Positions 8,634 through 16,096 of a DNA stretch of 64,000 nucleotides are shown here, in pieces. This DNA comes from Mycobacterium sp. 1274761.0. Lineage in GTDB: Bacteria; Actinomycetota; Actinomycetes; Mycobacteriales; Mycobacteriaceae. The stretch spans positions 1 to 64,000 of the forward strand of contig NZ_LZMC01000108.1 of assembly GCF_001668615.1 (NCBI RefSeq), written 5' to 3'. Every line of letters starts with the position of its first letter. The stretch's first letter is position 1. Under the pieces are notes generated by a model that did not search any database, was not told the origin of the DNA, and saw nothing but the letters and a program-made list of their open reading frames with translations. The position numbers and the translations under genes are program-made.

Positions 8634-11500
8634 AACAGCGACAGCTGGCGCGTGCTCTCGTCGCCGAACTTGACGGGCACCGGCCGCTGGCGCACCCGCA
8701 CCGGCCACCAGAACCACCGGCCGAGCAGCGCCGCGACCGACGGCGTCATGAACGACCGCACGATCAGCGTGTCGAACAGCAAGCCCAGCGCGATCGTGGT
8801 GCCGATCTGACCCAGCACCAACAGGTCGCTGAAGATGAACGACGCCATGGTGAAGGCGAACACCAACCCCGCCGCCGTCACCACCGAACCGCTGCCGGCC
8901 ATCGACCGGATGATGCCGGTGTTGATGCCCGCGTGGATCTCCTCCTTGAACCGGGACACCAGCAGCAGGTTGTAATCCGACCCCACCGCCAACAGCAGGA
9001 TCACCGCCAAAGGCAATATCACCCAATACAAGTCGATGCCCAATAGGTGCTGCCACACCAACACCGACAGCCCCACCGAGGCGCCCAAGGACAACGCCAC
9101 CGTGCCGACGATCACCAGCGCCGCGACCAGGCTCCGCGTGATGAACATCATGATCAGCAGGATCAGGCTGAGCGATGCGATGCCGGCGATGATCAGGTCA
9201 TAGTGCGCCATCTCCGCGATGTCCTTGTACGTCGACGCCGTGCCGCCGATGTAGATTCGCGAGCCCGCCAACGGTGTGCCCTTGACCGCCTCCTTGGCCG
9301 CGTGCCGGATGGCGTCGATGTGTGAAATGCCTTCGGGCGTTGCCGGATCCCCGTCGTGGGTGATGATCATCCGCGCCGCCTTGCCGTCCGGCGACAGGAA
9401 CAGTTTCAGCCCACGCAAGAACTCCGGGTTGCTGAACGCCTCCGGCGGCAGATAGAACGAGTCGTCGGTCTTCGACGCGTCGTACGCGGCGCCTAACTGC
9501 GTCGCGTTCTCCAGCGCCGCCTGGGTCTGGTCATAGATCCCCGACGTTGTCGCATAGTTCGTCATCGTCAGGTCGCGGTTGGTCTGCTGCGATGCGATCT
9601 GCTGCGGAATCAGCGCCAGCAGCTTCGGCTGCAGCTCGTCGAGCTTGGCGATGCTTCCCGACACATTGGCCAGCTGGTCGGTCAACGCGTCGACACCGTC
9701 CAGTGCATCGAACAGCGACCGCAGCGCCGCACACATCGGAATATCGAAACAGTGCGGCTCCCAATAGAAGTAGTTGCGCAGCGGCCGGAACTGGTCGTCG
9801 AAGTTGGCGATCTTGTCACGCAGATCCTGCGCCACCGCCACCGTCTGCTTGAACGCCTCGCTCTGCTCGTGGGTGATCTCGCTGGACTGCTGCTGCAAGG
9901 CGTACTGCTGACGCAGAATGTCGATCGAGTCGTTGATCACGCCGACCTGCTTGAGCATATCCGCGGCCCGATCCTGTTGGTAGGGAAGGTTGTTGATCTG
10001 TGCAGCACTGTTGGCGCTGAGCTGGAACGGAATCGACGTGTGGTCCAGCGGCGTGCCCAGCGGCCGAGTGATCGACTGCACCTGCGCAATGCCGGGGGTG
10101 TGGAAGACCGCCTTGGCCACCCGCTCCAGCAGGATCATGTCGGTGGGATTGCGCAGATCATGGTCGGCCTCGACCATCAGCAGCTCGGGGTTCAGCCGAG
10201 CCTTGGAGAAGTGCCGCTCGGCGGCGGCGTATCCGACGTTCGACGGCGCACTGGGCGGCATGTAGCGGCTGATGTCATAGCTCACCTTGTAGCCCGACAG
10301 CGACAACAGCCCGACGAACGCGAGCGCCAGCGTGGCGACCAGGATCGGTCCCGGCCACCGCACGATCGCCGTGCCGATCCGGCGCCAACCCCGTTTGGCC
10401 GTCTTACGTTTGGGCTCGAGCAGCCCGAAGCGGCTGGCGACCACCAACACTGCCGGCGCCAGCGTCAGCGACGCGATCAACGAGACGAGGACGCCGAGCG
10501 CTGCCGGGACCCCGAGGCTCTGGAAATACGGCATCCGGGTGAAGTACAGGCAGAACACCGCGCCGGCGATGGTCAAGCCCGAGCCGAGGATGACGTGCGA
10601 CGTCCCGCGGTACATGTCGTGGAAGGCGAGCTGTCGGTCCCAGCCCTCGTTTCGACGCTCGTGATACCTGCCGAGCAGAAAGATGATGTAGTCGGTGCCG
10701 GCGGCAATGACCAACAGCGTGAGGATGTTCGTCGAGTACGTCGACAGGCCGATTACCCCGCTGTCGGCCAGGAACGCCACGATCCCACGCGCGGCCGACA
10801 TCTCGATGAGCACCGTGACCAGCGCGATGATCATCGTCACCGGCGAGCGGTAGACGATCAGCAACATGATCGCGATGACGCCGACGGTCAACAGGGTCAC
10901 CATCAGAGTGCCCTCGTTGCCCACCTCGAACTGATCGGCAATCTGTGCGGCCGAACCCGCGACGTAGGCGTGAATGCCAGGCGGCGCAGGAGTTTTGGCG
11001 ATGATGTCGCGCAGCGCGTCCACCGACTCCAGCGACAACGCTTCGCCCTGATTGCCCGCCAGGAACACCTGGACGTAGGCGGCCTTGCCGTCGGGACTCT
11101 GCGAGGCCGCCGCGGTCAGCGGATCGCCCCAGAAGTCCTGCACGTGCTGGACGTGGGTGCGGTCCTCGTTGAACCGCTTGACCAGCTCGTCGTAATAGCG
11201 GTGCGCCTCGGCGCCCAGCGGTTGATCGCCCTCGAGCACCACCATCGCCGCGCTGTCGGAGTCGAACTCGCCGAATACCTCACCGATGCGCTGAAAAGCC
11301 TGCAGCGATGGCGAATCCGGCGAGCTCAGCGCGACGTTGTGTACTTCGCCGACCTTCTCGAGCTGCGGCACCAGCACGTTGGACAACGCGGCGACGGCGA
11401 CCCAGAACAAGACGATCGGCACGCAGAGCCGACGGATCCAGGTGGCGACGTGGTCCGTCATCGTCCGGCGTTCGGCTGCCTGCGCCACGTGGTGGCTCAT
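8630..11500 (-). CDS. mmpL: MmpL family RND lipid/siderophore transporter
   Basis: This 956-residue protein has the MmpL layout: TM1, a large periplasmic loop, a block of TM2-6, a second very large loop containing helical coiled-coil-like sequence, and a second TM block. Proton-relay Asp-Tyr pairs are visible in AAGTDYIIFLLGRYHE and LLAVGSDYNLLLVSRF. It overlaps the upstream mmpS by four bases (ATGA) and forms a pair with it. Length and the MmpS partner fit the MmpL4/MmpL5 group, which exports siderophores or glycopeptidolipids and can cause drug efflux. Which of these applies is not decided by the sequence. Confidence 0.9.
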   Translation of the reverse strand: MSHHVAQAAERRTMTDHVATWIRRLCVPIVLFWVAVAALSNVLVPQLEKVGEVHNVALSSPDSPSLQAFQRIGEVFGEFDSDSAAMVVLEGDQPLGAEAHRYYDELVKRFNEDRTHVQHVQDFWGDPLTAAASQSPDGKAAYVQVFLAGNQGEALSLESVDALRDIIAKTPAPPGIHAYVAGSAAQIADQFEVGNEGTLMVTLLTVGVIAIMLLIVYRSPVTMIIALVTVLIEMSAARGIVAFLADSGVIGLSTYSTNILTLLVIAAGTDYIIFLLGRYHERRNEGWDRQLAFHDMYRGTSHVILGSGLTIAGAVFCLYFTRMPYFQSLGVPAALGVLVSLIASLTLAPAVLVVASRFGLLEPKRKTAKRGWRRIGTAIVRWPGPILVATLALAFVGLLSLSGYKVSYDISRYMPPSAPSNVGYAAAERHFSKARLNPELLMVEADHDLRNPTDMILLERVAKAVFHTPGIAQVQSITRPLGTPLDHTSIPFQLSANSAAQINNLPYQQDRAADMLKQVGVINDSIDILRQQYALQQQSSEITHEQSEAFKQTVAVAQDLRDKIANFDDQFRPLRNYFYWEPHCFDIPMCAALRSLFDALDGVDALTDQLANVSGSIAKLDELQPKLLALIPQQIASQQTNRDLTMTNYATTSGIYDQTQAALENATQLGAAYDASKTDDSFYLPPEAFSNPEFLRGLKLFLSPDGKAARMIITHDGDPATPEGISHIDAIRHAAKEAVKGTPLAGSRIYIGGTASTYKDIAEMAHYDLIIAGIASLSLILLIMMFITRSLVAALVIVGTVALSLGASVGLSVLVWQHLLGIDLYWVILPLAVILLLAVGSDYNLLLVSRFKEEIHAGINTGIIRSMAGSGSVVTAAGLVFAFTMASFIFSDLLVLGQIGTTIALGLLFDTLIVRSFMTPSVAALLGRWFWWPVRVRQRPVPVKFGDESTRQLSLF

Positions 11501-11943
11501 CCGGACTTGTCCAGGCAGTAGGTGAAGGCGTTCAGCGTATTGACCGTTCTCTCGTCCTTGACGACGTCATCGATCATGATGCGGCACCCGATGGAGTCGC
11601 TGTCGCCCTGGGCGGAGACGTTGACGAAAACGGCCGGTTGGGTGGTGGTCGTGTCGTAGGCCCACGGCAGCGTCGCGCCGTCGACCCGCTGCGGTTGGGC
11701 GTTGACGTCGGTGTAGGTGATGGTCGCGACGGTGCCCGGGGGACCGAACACCTCCATCACGACGTGCTTCGGATTGAACGGCACGATCTCGTTGGCCGCG
11801 CCGCTCGGGGTGGACGTGACGTCACGGGAGCCGAAGATGCCGTTGAGGCGGAACACCGCGAAGCCCGCTACCGCGACGACGAACACCGCCACCAGCAGCA
11901 TCCACCGACGCTTCAAGCGGTTTCCGAGTGAAAACCGCTGCAT
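11497..11943 (-). CDS. mmpS: MmpS accessory membrane protein
   Basis: This 148-residue protein has one N-terminal membrane anchor (about residues 13-33) and a periplasmic beta-rich domain. It carries the family motifs QPQRVDGATLPW, AQGDSDSIGCRI and a C-terminal YCLDKSG. Two cysteines (in GCRI and TYCL) probably form a disulfide. The segment VFGPPGTVATITYTDVN is closer to MmpS4 than to MmpS5 as I remember those proteins. It is translationally coupled to mmpL and works with it as an export system. The untranslated region upstream contains an operator-like dyad shared with the divergent gene. Confidence 0.9.
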   Translation of the reverse strand: MQRFSLGNRLKRRWMLLVAVFVVAVAGFAVFRLNGIFGSRDVTSTPSGAANEIVPFNPKHVVMEVFGPPGTVATITYTDVNAQPQRVDGATLPWAYDTTTTQPAVFVNVSAQGDSDSIGCRIMIDDVVKDERTVNTLNAFTYCLDKSG

Positions 11944-11991
11944 CCATGGCCTTTCGACGAGCGTGACACGTATTTCAACAGTCGATCAATA

Positions 11992-12020
11992 TCAACCTAG
12001 TTGACAGTACGGTACCTGTC
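11992..12020. promoter_or_regulatory. Overlapping dyads between mmpS and the divergent secreted-protein gene
   Basis: TCAAC-CTA-GTTGA (11992-12004) is a perfect inverted repeat. It runs into GACAG (12003-12007) and CTGTC (12016-12020), which are inverted arms eight bases apart around GGTACC. A TTGACA hexamer (12001-12006) sits inside. The location, 48 bases from the mmpS start, suits a repressor site. TetR- and MarR-type regulators control related mmpS-mmpL pairs. No regulator gene is adjacent. Confidence 0.4.
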
Positions 12021-12111
12021 CAGACCGCACAACCCCTTGGGGGGCGTCTTCGATTCCCGCCCGCACGCCGCAGCAGGCGTCAATAATCGCTTATCGATTG
12101 CGGAGGTGGCC

Positions 12112-12537
12112 GTGTCCCGTAAACAGCTGCCGGTCATAGCAGCGATGGCCGTGGTGTCGACGATTGCTGCCGCACCGCTGGTCGCAGCGGCTCCTGAGTA
12201 CCAACATGTCCGCACCGTGTCCGGCGCCGTGCGGTGCGTCATCAGCGCGGACCACGTCGGGTGCGAACGGACCAGCATCGACGGCTTCCCCGGCGCACCG
12301 CGCAGCCAGAGCGGCCCCGGCAACGTCAACGTCGCCGGCCTCGACGCCGACGGCACGTTCAACTACGGCGAGGGCAACATCGGCGGCGTGGACAGCGACG
12401 AGGTAGTGCTGGATTACGGCCAGATCTTCCGGATCAACGGCTGGACCGTGGAGCCGTCGTTCGACGGCACCCGCTTCAGCAACGACGCCACCGGCCGCGG
12501 CATGTTCGTCAGCATCGACAGCGTCATCCCGTGGTGA
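12112..12537 (+). CDS. Small secreted protein of unknown function
   Basis: A GTG at 12112 is preceded by GGAGG at a good distance and starts a Sec signal (core VIAAMAVVSTIAAAPLVAAA, cleavage near residue 27). The mature part of about 115 residues has two cysteines (VRCVISADHVGCER) that could pair, and a glycine/aspartate-rich beta-type sequence. Related small exported proteins are common in mycobacteria but have no known role. Longer in-frame starts lack a ribosome site. Its 3' end overlaps the convergent LLM oxidoreductase by 14 bases. Confidence 0.7.
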   Translation: MSRKQLPVIAAMAVVSTIAAAPLVAAAPEYQHVRTVSGAVRCVISADHVGCERTSIDGFPGAPRSQSGPGNVNVAGLDADGTFNYGEGNIGGVDSDEVVLDYGQIFRINGWTVEPSFDGTRFSNDATGRGMFVSIDSVIPW

Positions 12538-13540
12538 GGTGTCGCGCCACCGCGCCGTACCGCTCGATGCGGTCCGGATCGCTGAGCGCGTTGTAAAGCA
12601 CGATGCGCGTGGCAGTTTCGCCGTACTTCTCGATGAGCACATCGGCCAGGCCGTCCCATGTCGACTCGGTGGCGAACCGGGCGATGTGGTCATCGGTGAT
12701 CTGCTTGGCCATGCCGGCGAAATCGCCGGCCTTCTGCTTCTCGCGGATGCGTGCCGTCGTCCCCTCGAACCCGGCCTCGTCCCAGATGAACGCGTAGTTC
12801 GGCGTGCTGCCGTAGAAGCTCAGGCTCGTGCGGACCAGCTCGCGCTCCTTGGCGCGTTCCTCGTCGGTGTCGCCGACGATCGTCATCACCGGCACGATCA
12901 GCGCGACGTCGGCCACGCTGCGGCCCGACTTCTGGGCTCCCTCAGCAACATTCGGCACGACGTGACGTGCGATGTAGCCGGGCTCGCCGAGCGGGTGGAC
13001 GTGGACGCCGTCGGCGACCTCACCCGCCATCCGCAGCATCCACGGGTTGACCGCCGCGATGTCGACCTTCGGATCGGGCGCGTCGATGGGCCCCGCGCTC
13101 CACTGCGGAGTGATGAAGTCGAGGTCGTAGAAGTCGCCGTGGTGATCGAGCCTGCCCGTGCGGAATGCGTGGAAGCAGGCTTTCACCGCGCGCACGTAGT
13201 CGCGCAGCCGCGGGCCGGGACGCTCGAACACCACGCCGTACCGCCGGACGACATGCGTGCGGACCTGGGTGCCCAACCCGAGGCGAAACTTCCCGGCCGT
13301 GGCCTCCTGCAGTTCCCACGCCGTCGCGGCCGACACGAACGGGCTGCGTGGAAACGCCACCGCCACACCCGTCGACAGCTCCAGGCCGGGCGCGGCCTGT
13401 GACGCCACCGCCGCGTTGAGATAGGCCGTCCGGCCCGTTTCGGTGAACAAGAGCCCGTCGAACCCGCTGGCCTGCACCTTCTGGGCCAGTTCGCCGATCT
13501 TGGTCAATGGCTGCGGAACCGTCATCACGTCGACGTGCAC
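12524..13540 (-). CDS. LLM-class F420-dependent oxidoreductase
   Basis: This 338-residue protein has the luciferase-like TIM-barrel pattern: GFDGLLFTETGR near the N-terminus, ELSTGVAVAFPRSPF, and the typical GKFRLGLGTQVRTHVVRRYG and WELQEATAGKF segments. The family in mycobacteria mostly uses coenzyme F420 to oxidise or reduce small substrates. The GTG at 13540 gives the usual VHVDVMTVPQPL opening; an ATG five codons later is also possible. It overlaps the convergent secreted-protein gene at its 3' end, and its 5' end faces the MPT63-like gene. The substrate is unknown. Confidence 0.85.
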   Translation of the reverse strand: MHVDVMTVPQPLTKIGELAQKVQASGFDGLLFTETGRTAYLNAAVASQAAPGLELSTGVAVAFPRSPFVSAATAWELQEATAGKFRLGLGTQVRTHVVRRYGVVFERPGPRLRDYVRAVKACFHAFRTGRLDHHGDFYDLDFITPQWSAGPIDAPDPKVDIAAVNPWMLRMAGEVADGVHVHPLGEPGYIARHVVPNVAEGAQKSGRSVADVALIVPVMTIVGDTDEERAKERELVRTSLSFYGSTPNYAFIWDEAGFEGTTARIREKQKAGDFAGMAKQITDDHIARFATESTWDGLADVLIEKYGETATRIVLYNALSDPDRIERYGAVARHLTTG

Positions 13541-13633
13541 GGTGGGACAATACGCCGCCGCGAGTTTGCCGCGCAGGTCACGCGGGTATTGGTCGCGGTG
13601 GACTACCGGATCGGCAAAGGGGGCGGTTCTGCG

Positions 13634-14320
13634 GTGAAGCTTAAAAATCTGGCGGGAACGGTTGCGGCGACGACACTCATCGTCGGGTTGAGCGCAGCCC
13701 CGCCCGCGTCGGCCACCAGCAACATCAAAGTCTTCGGCGTTCAGGAGACGCTGAAAACTTTGAACGGCCCGTTGATCGGCTACACCGTCACGGGCTTCCG
13801 GCCGAGCTCCGACCCGGTTCCGTATCCGGTCGCCGGCCGGCTCTGGGAGGCGACGGTGACGGCCGACGCGCTCGTCGGCACGGTCACTCCCGCGGCCAAC
13901 TGGTTCAACGCCCGCGCCGAAAATGGGCAGAACTACCACGTTCTCGAAAGCGTCTCCGGCATAGGCGGGCCCATCGGGCAGGGCGGCAGTAGCACCGGCA
14001 AGGTCTATTTCGACGTGGTCGGCGCCGAGCCCAACAGCGTCGTCTTCAACGACGGCTTTGAGGACATCCTCGGCTGGATCCAGCCGCCAGGCGTCTCACC
14101 GGCCGAAGTGGGTCCGCCCGCCAGCACTGGTAGTAGCGGCGGCGGGAATGAAGGCTCATCGGGGTCGACGGGCCCGAACCAGGCAAGCCCGAATACCACC
14201 GCCGGCGATCAATCCGGTGGCGGTGGCGGTGGCGGCGGCGGAGGCAGCGCGGCCGGAGGTAGCGGCGGAGGCGGAGCTGGTGGGGGCGCCGCCGGCGCTG
14301 GCGGGGGAGCCGGCGGGTAG
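13634..14320 (+). CDS. DUF1942 (MPT63-like) secreted protein with glycine-rich tail
   Basis: A GTG at 13634 begins a signal peptide (KLKNLAGTVAATTLIVGLSA...ASA). A DUF1942 immunoglobulin-like domain follows, as in the secreted antigen MPT63 (FGVQETL, GRLWEATVTADA, GKVYFDVVG). Unlike MPT63, about 80 residues of Ser/Gly/Asn-rich sequence follow, ending in a nearly pure Gly/Ala tract from about residue 190 to the end. The tail is low-complexity and may be surface exposed. The 33 residues upstream of this start in the open frame are antisense to the oxidoreductase and are not used. Confidence 0.75.
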   Translation: MKLKNLAGTVAATTLIVGLSAAPPASATSNIKVFGVQETLKTLNGPLIGYTVTGFRPSSDPVPYPVAGRLWEATVTADALVGTVTPAANWFNARAENGQNYHVLESVSGIGGPIGQGGSSTGKVYFDVVGAEPNSVVFNDGFEDILGWIQPPGVSPAEVGPPASTGSSGGGNEGSSGSTGPNQASPNTTAGDQSGGGGGGGGGGSAAGGSGGGGAGGGAAGAGGGAGG

Positions 14321-14407
14321 CTACTGCTCGGCCGCCCAGGCCAGGAACTCGTCGGCGCTGAACACCGGCTTGCCGTACTCGGTGGCCTTGCGCGCCTTGC
14401 GGGTAGC
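14321..14407 (-). pseudogene. C-terminal BRCT-domain fragment
   Basis: Directly after the recD stop, the same minus-strand frame encodes 28 residues (TRKARKATEYGKPVFSADEF, then LAWAAEQ) ending in TAG at 14321-14323. The Lys/Arg-rich helix followed by G-x-P-V-x-S-x-x-E-F is the classic last helix and strand of a BRCT domain, as in DEDDh exonucleases and DNA ligase. No start or upstream part of such a gene exists here because recD occupies the space. It is a gene stump left after recombination. Confidence 0.55.
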
Positions 14408-16096
14408 TCAGCCGCGCAATCGGCGCGCCAGACCTGACGCGCGGACGGCCCGTCGTTCGACCGCCGCGCGCAGCGCCTGCTCCGACGCGATGACCCGCAC
14501 CCGCTCCTTGGCGCGCGTGACCGCCGTGTAGAACAGCTCGCGCATCAGCAGCCGCGAATCCTCTTGCGGCAACAGCACTGTCACCTCGTCGGCCTGGCTA
14601 CCCTGGCTCTTGTGGATCGTCATCGCGTGCAGCGTGTCCACGTCCGACAGCCTGCTGGTCGCGAACTCCTTTTGCTCCGATCCGGCGATGACCGCCCGAA
14701 GCACGCCTTCGCGCACCACCGTCACACCCGTATCGCCGTTGTACAAGCCCAGCCCGTAGTCGTTCGCCGTCACCAGCACCGGCCGCCCCGCGTACCAGTC
14801 CGACCAGATCGGTTCGCCGGTCTCCTCCGACAGCCAGCGCTCGATCTGTCGATTCCAGAACCGCACGCCGTAAGGGCCGCGCCGGTGGGCGCACAACAGC
14901 CGATGCTCGTCGAGCGTCTGCAGCGCCACCTCGGCGTTGCCCAGAATCGCCGCTTGACGTAACCGGCGTGCTTGCGGCACAACGACTTCGCGCAAATGCT
15001 CCGACGGCTCGTCGGTGTCAATCCATTCGATGTTCTCACCGCCGGCACGCAGCACCTCCAGCGCTCGGTCGGCATCGCCGTCCCGGATCGCCGCCGCCAA
15101 CGCCCCGATCGATTCGCCGAACCGGTGCGGGGTCTTCAGCGCGGCCAACTTCGAATCGTCCAGTCCCTCGACGAGATCGGCCAACACCGCACCCGCCTCC
15201 ACCGACGCCAGCTGATCTGGATCGCCCACCAGGATCAGCCGCGCGTCCGGGCGCACCGCCTCCAGCAGGCGCGCCATCATCGTCAGCGACACCATCGACG
15301 TCTCGTCGACCACGATGACGTCGTGCGGCAATCGGTTGCCGCGGTTGTGGCGGAATCTCGCCGACGTGTCTGGCCTGCTGCCCAGCAGCCGGTGCAACGT
15401 CGTCGCATGCATGCCCGATAAGGCGTCCCGGTCGGCAGCGTCGAGCTTCGCGACCTCCAGCTGCACCGCCTCCTGCAGTCGCGCGGCGGCCTTGCCCGTC
15501 GGCGCCGCCAGCGCGACCCGCAATCGCGTCCCGCTGGCCAGCAGCGCCAGCAGCCGCGCCACCGTCGTCGTCTTGCCGGTGCCGGGACCACCGGTCAGTA
15601 CCGTCAAACCCTGCGACAGTGCCACTTTCGCCGCGGCACGCTGCTCCTCGAAGCCGACGGGAAATAGGCGGTCGATATCAGGCGACACCTTCTGCGGCTT
15701 GACCGCGATCATCCTGTGCACGTCATCGCACACCTGCTGTTCCTCTAGCCAATACCGATCCAGGTACAGCAGGTCGCCGTACAAACGCAAGACCGGCGGC
15801 GCGCCGGCGAGCGGGCTTGCCTGGATCGCGGCCAGCCACGCGTCGATGTCAGGCCACGGCAGACCGTCCACCCCCACCTGCGCCTCGACCGAACGCAGGT
15901 CCACACACACCGAACCGTTCCGCAACGCCCGGACCGCCACCGCGACCGCGAGTGCGACGCTCTCGTCGTCCTCCTTGGCCAACGCGGTAAGCCGCTGTGC
16001 CACGTGTACATCGGGCGACTCGAGCACCTCGGCATCGCTGAACGTCTGCAGCAGACCCGTGACCCCGAGCGGCCGGCGCCATTCCACGGTCGTCAT
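14408..16096 (-). CDS. recD: Exodeoxyribonuclease V alpha subunit
   Basis: RecD is the 5'-3' helicase subunit of RecBCD. The 562-residue protein has the Walker A motif TGGPGTGKTTTV, Walker B-like VVDETSMV, LVGDPDQLASV, and a C-terminal helicase motif region (TIHKSQGSQADEV and FYTAVTRAKERV). Its ATG at 16096 overlaps the recB stop by four bases. Gene order recC-recB-recD in one operon matches other mycobacteria, where RecBCD acts in single-strand annealing while AdnAB does end resection. Length is normal. Confidence 0.93.
   Translation of the reverse strand: MTTVEWRRPLGVTGLLQTFSDAEVLESPDVHVAQRLTALAKEDDESVALAVAVAVRALRNGSVCVDLRSVEAQVGVDGLPWPDIDAWLAAIQASPLAGAPPVLRLYGDLLYLDRYWLEEQQVCDDVHRMIAVKPQKVSPDIDRLFPVGFEEQRAAAKVALSQGLTVLTGGPGTGKTTTVARLLALLASGTRLRVALAAPTGKAAARLQEAVQLEVAKLDAADRDALSGMHATTLHRLLGSRPDTSARFRHNRGNRLPHDVIVVDETSMVSLTMMARLLEAVRPDARLILVGDPDQLASVEAGAVLADLVEGLDDSKLAALKTPHRFGESIGALAAAIRDGDADRALEVLRAGGENIEWIDTDEPSEHLREVVVPQARRLRQAAILGNAEVALQTLDEHRLLCAHRRGPYGVRFWNRQIERWLSEETGEPIWSDWYAGRPVLVTANDYGLGLYNGDTGVTVVREGVLRAVIAGSEQKEFATSRLSDVDTLHAMTIHKSQGSQADEVTVLLPQEDSRLLMRELFYTAVTRAKERVRVIASEQALRAAVERRAVRASGLARRLRG

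Noticed and set aside
9752..11521. 589-codon plus-strand frame opposite mmpL
   Set aside because: It mirrors the mmpL coding frame, and the peptide is composed of His/Arg/Asp-rich low-complexity stretches.
14190..14320. Gly-rich tail as a PE_PGRS protein
   Set aside because: No PE domain, and the protein has a signal peptide and a DUF1942 domain; only the composition is similar.
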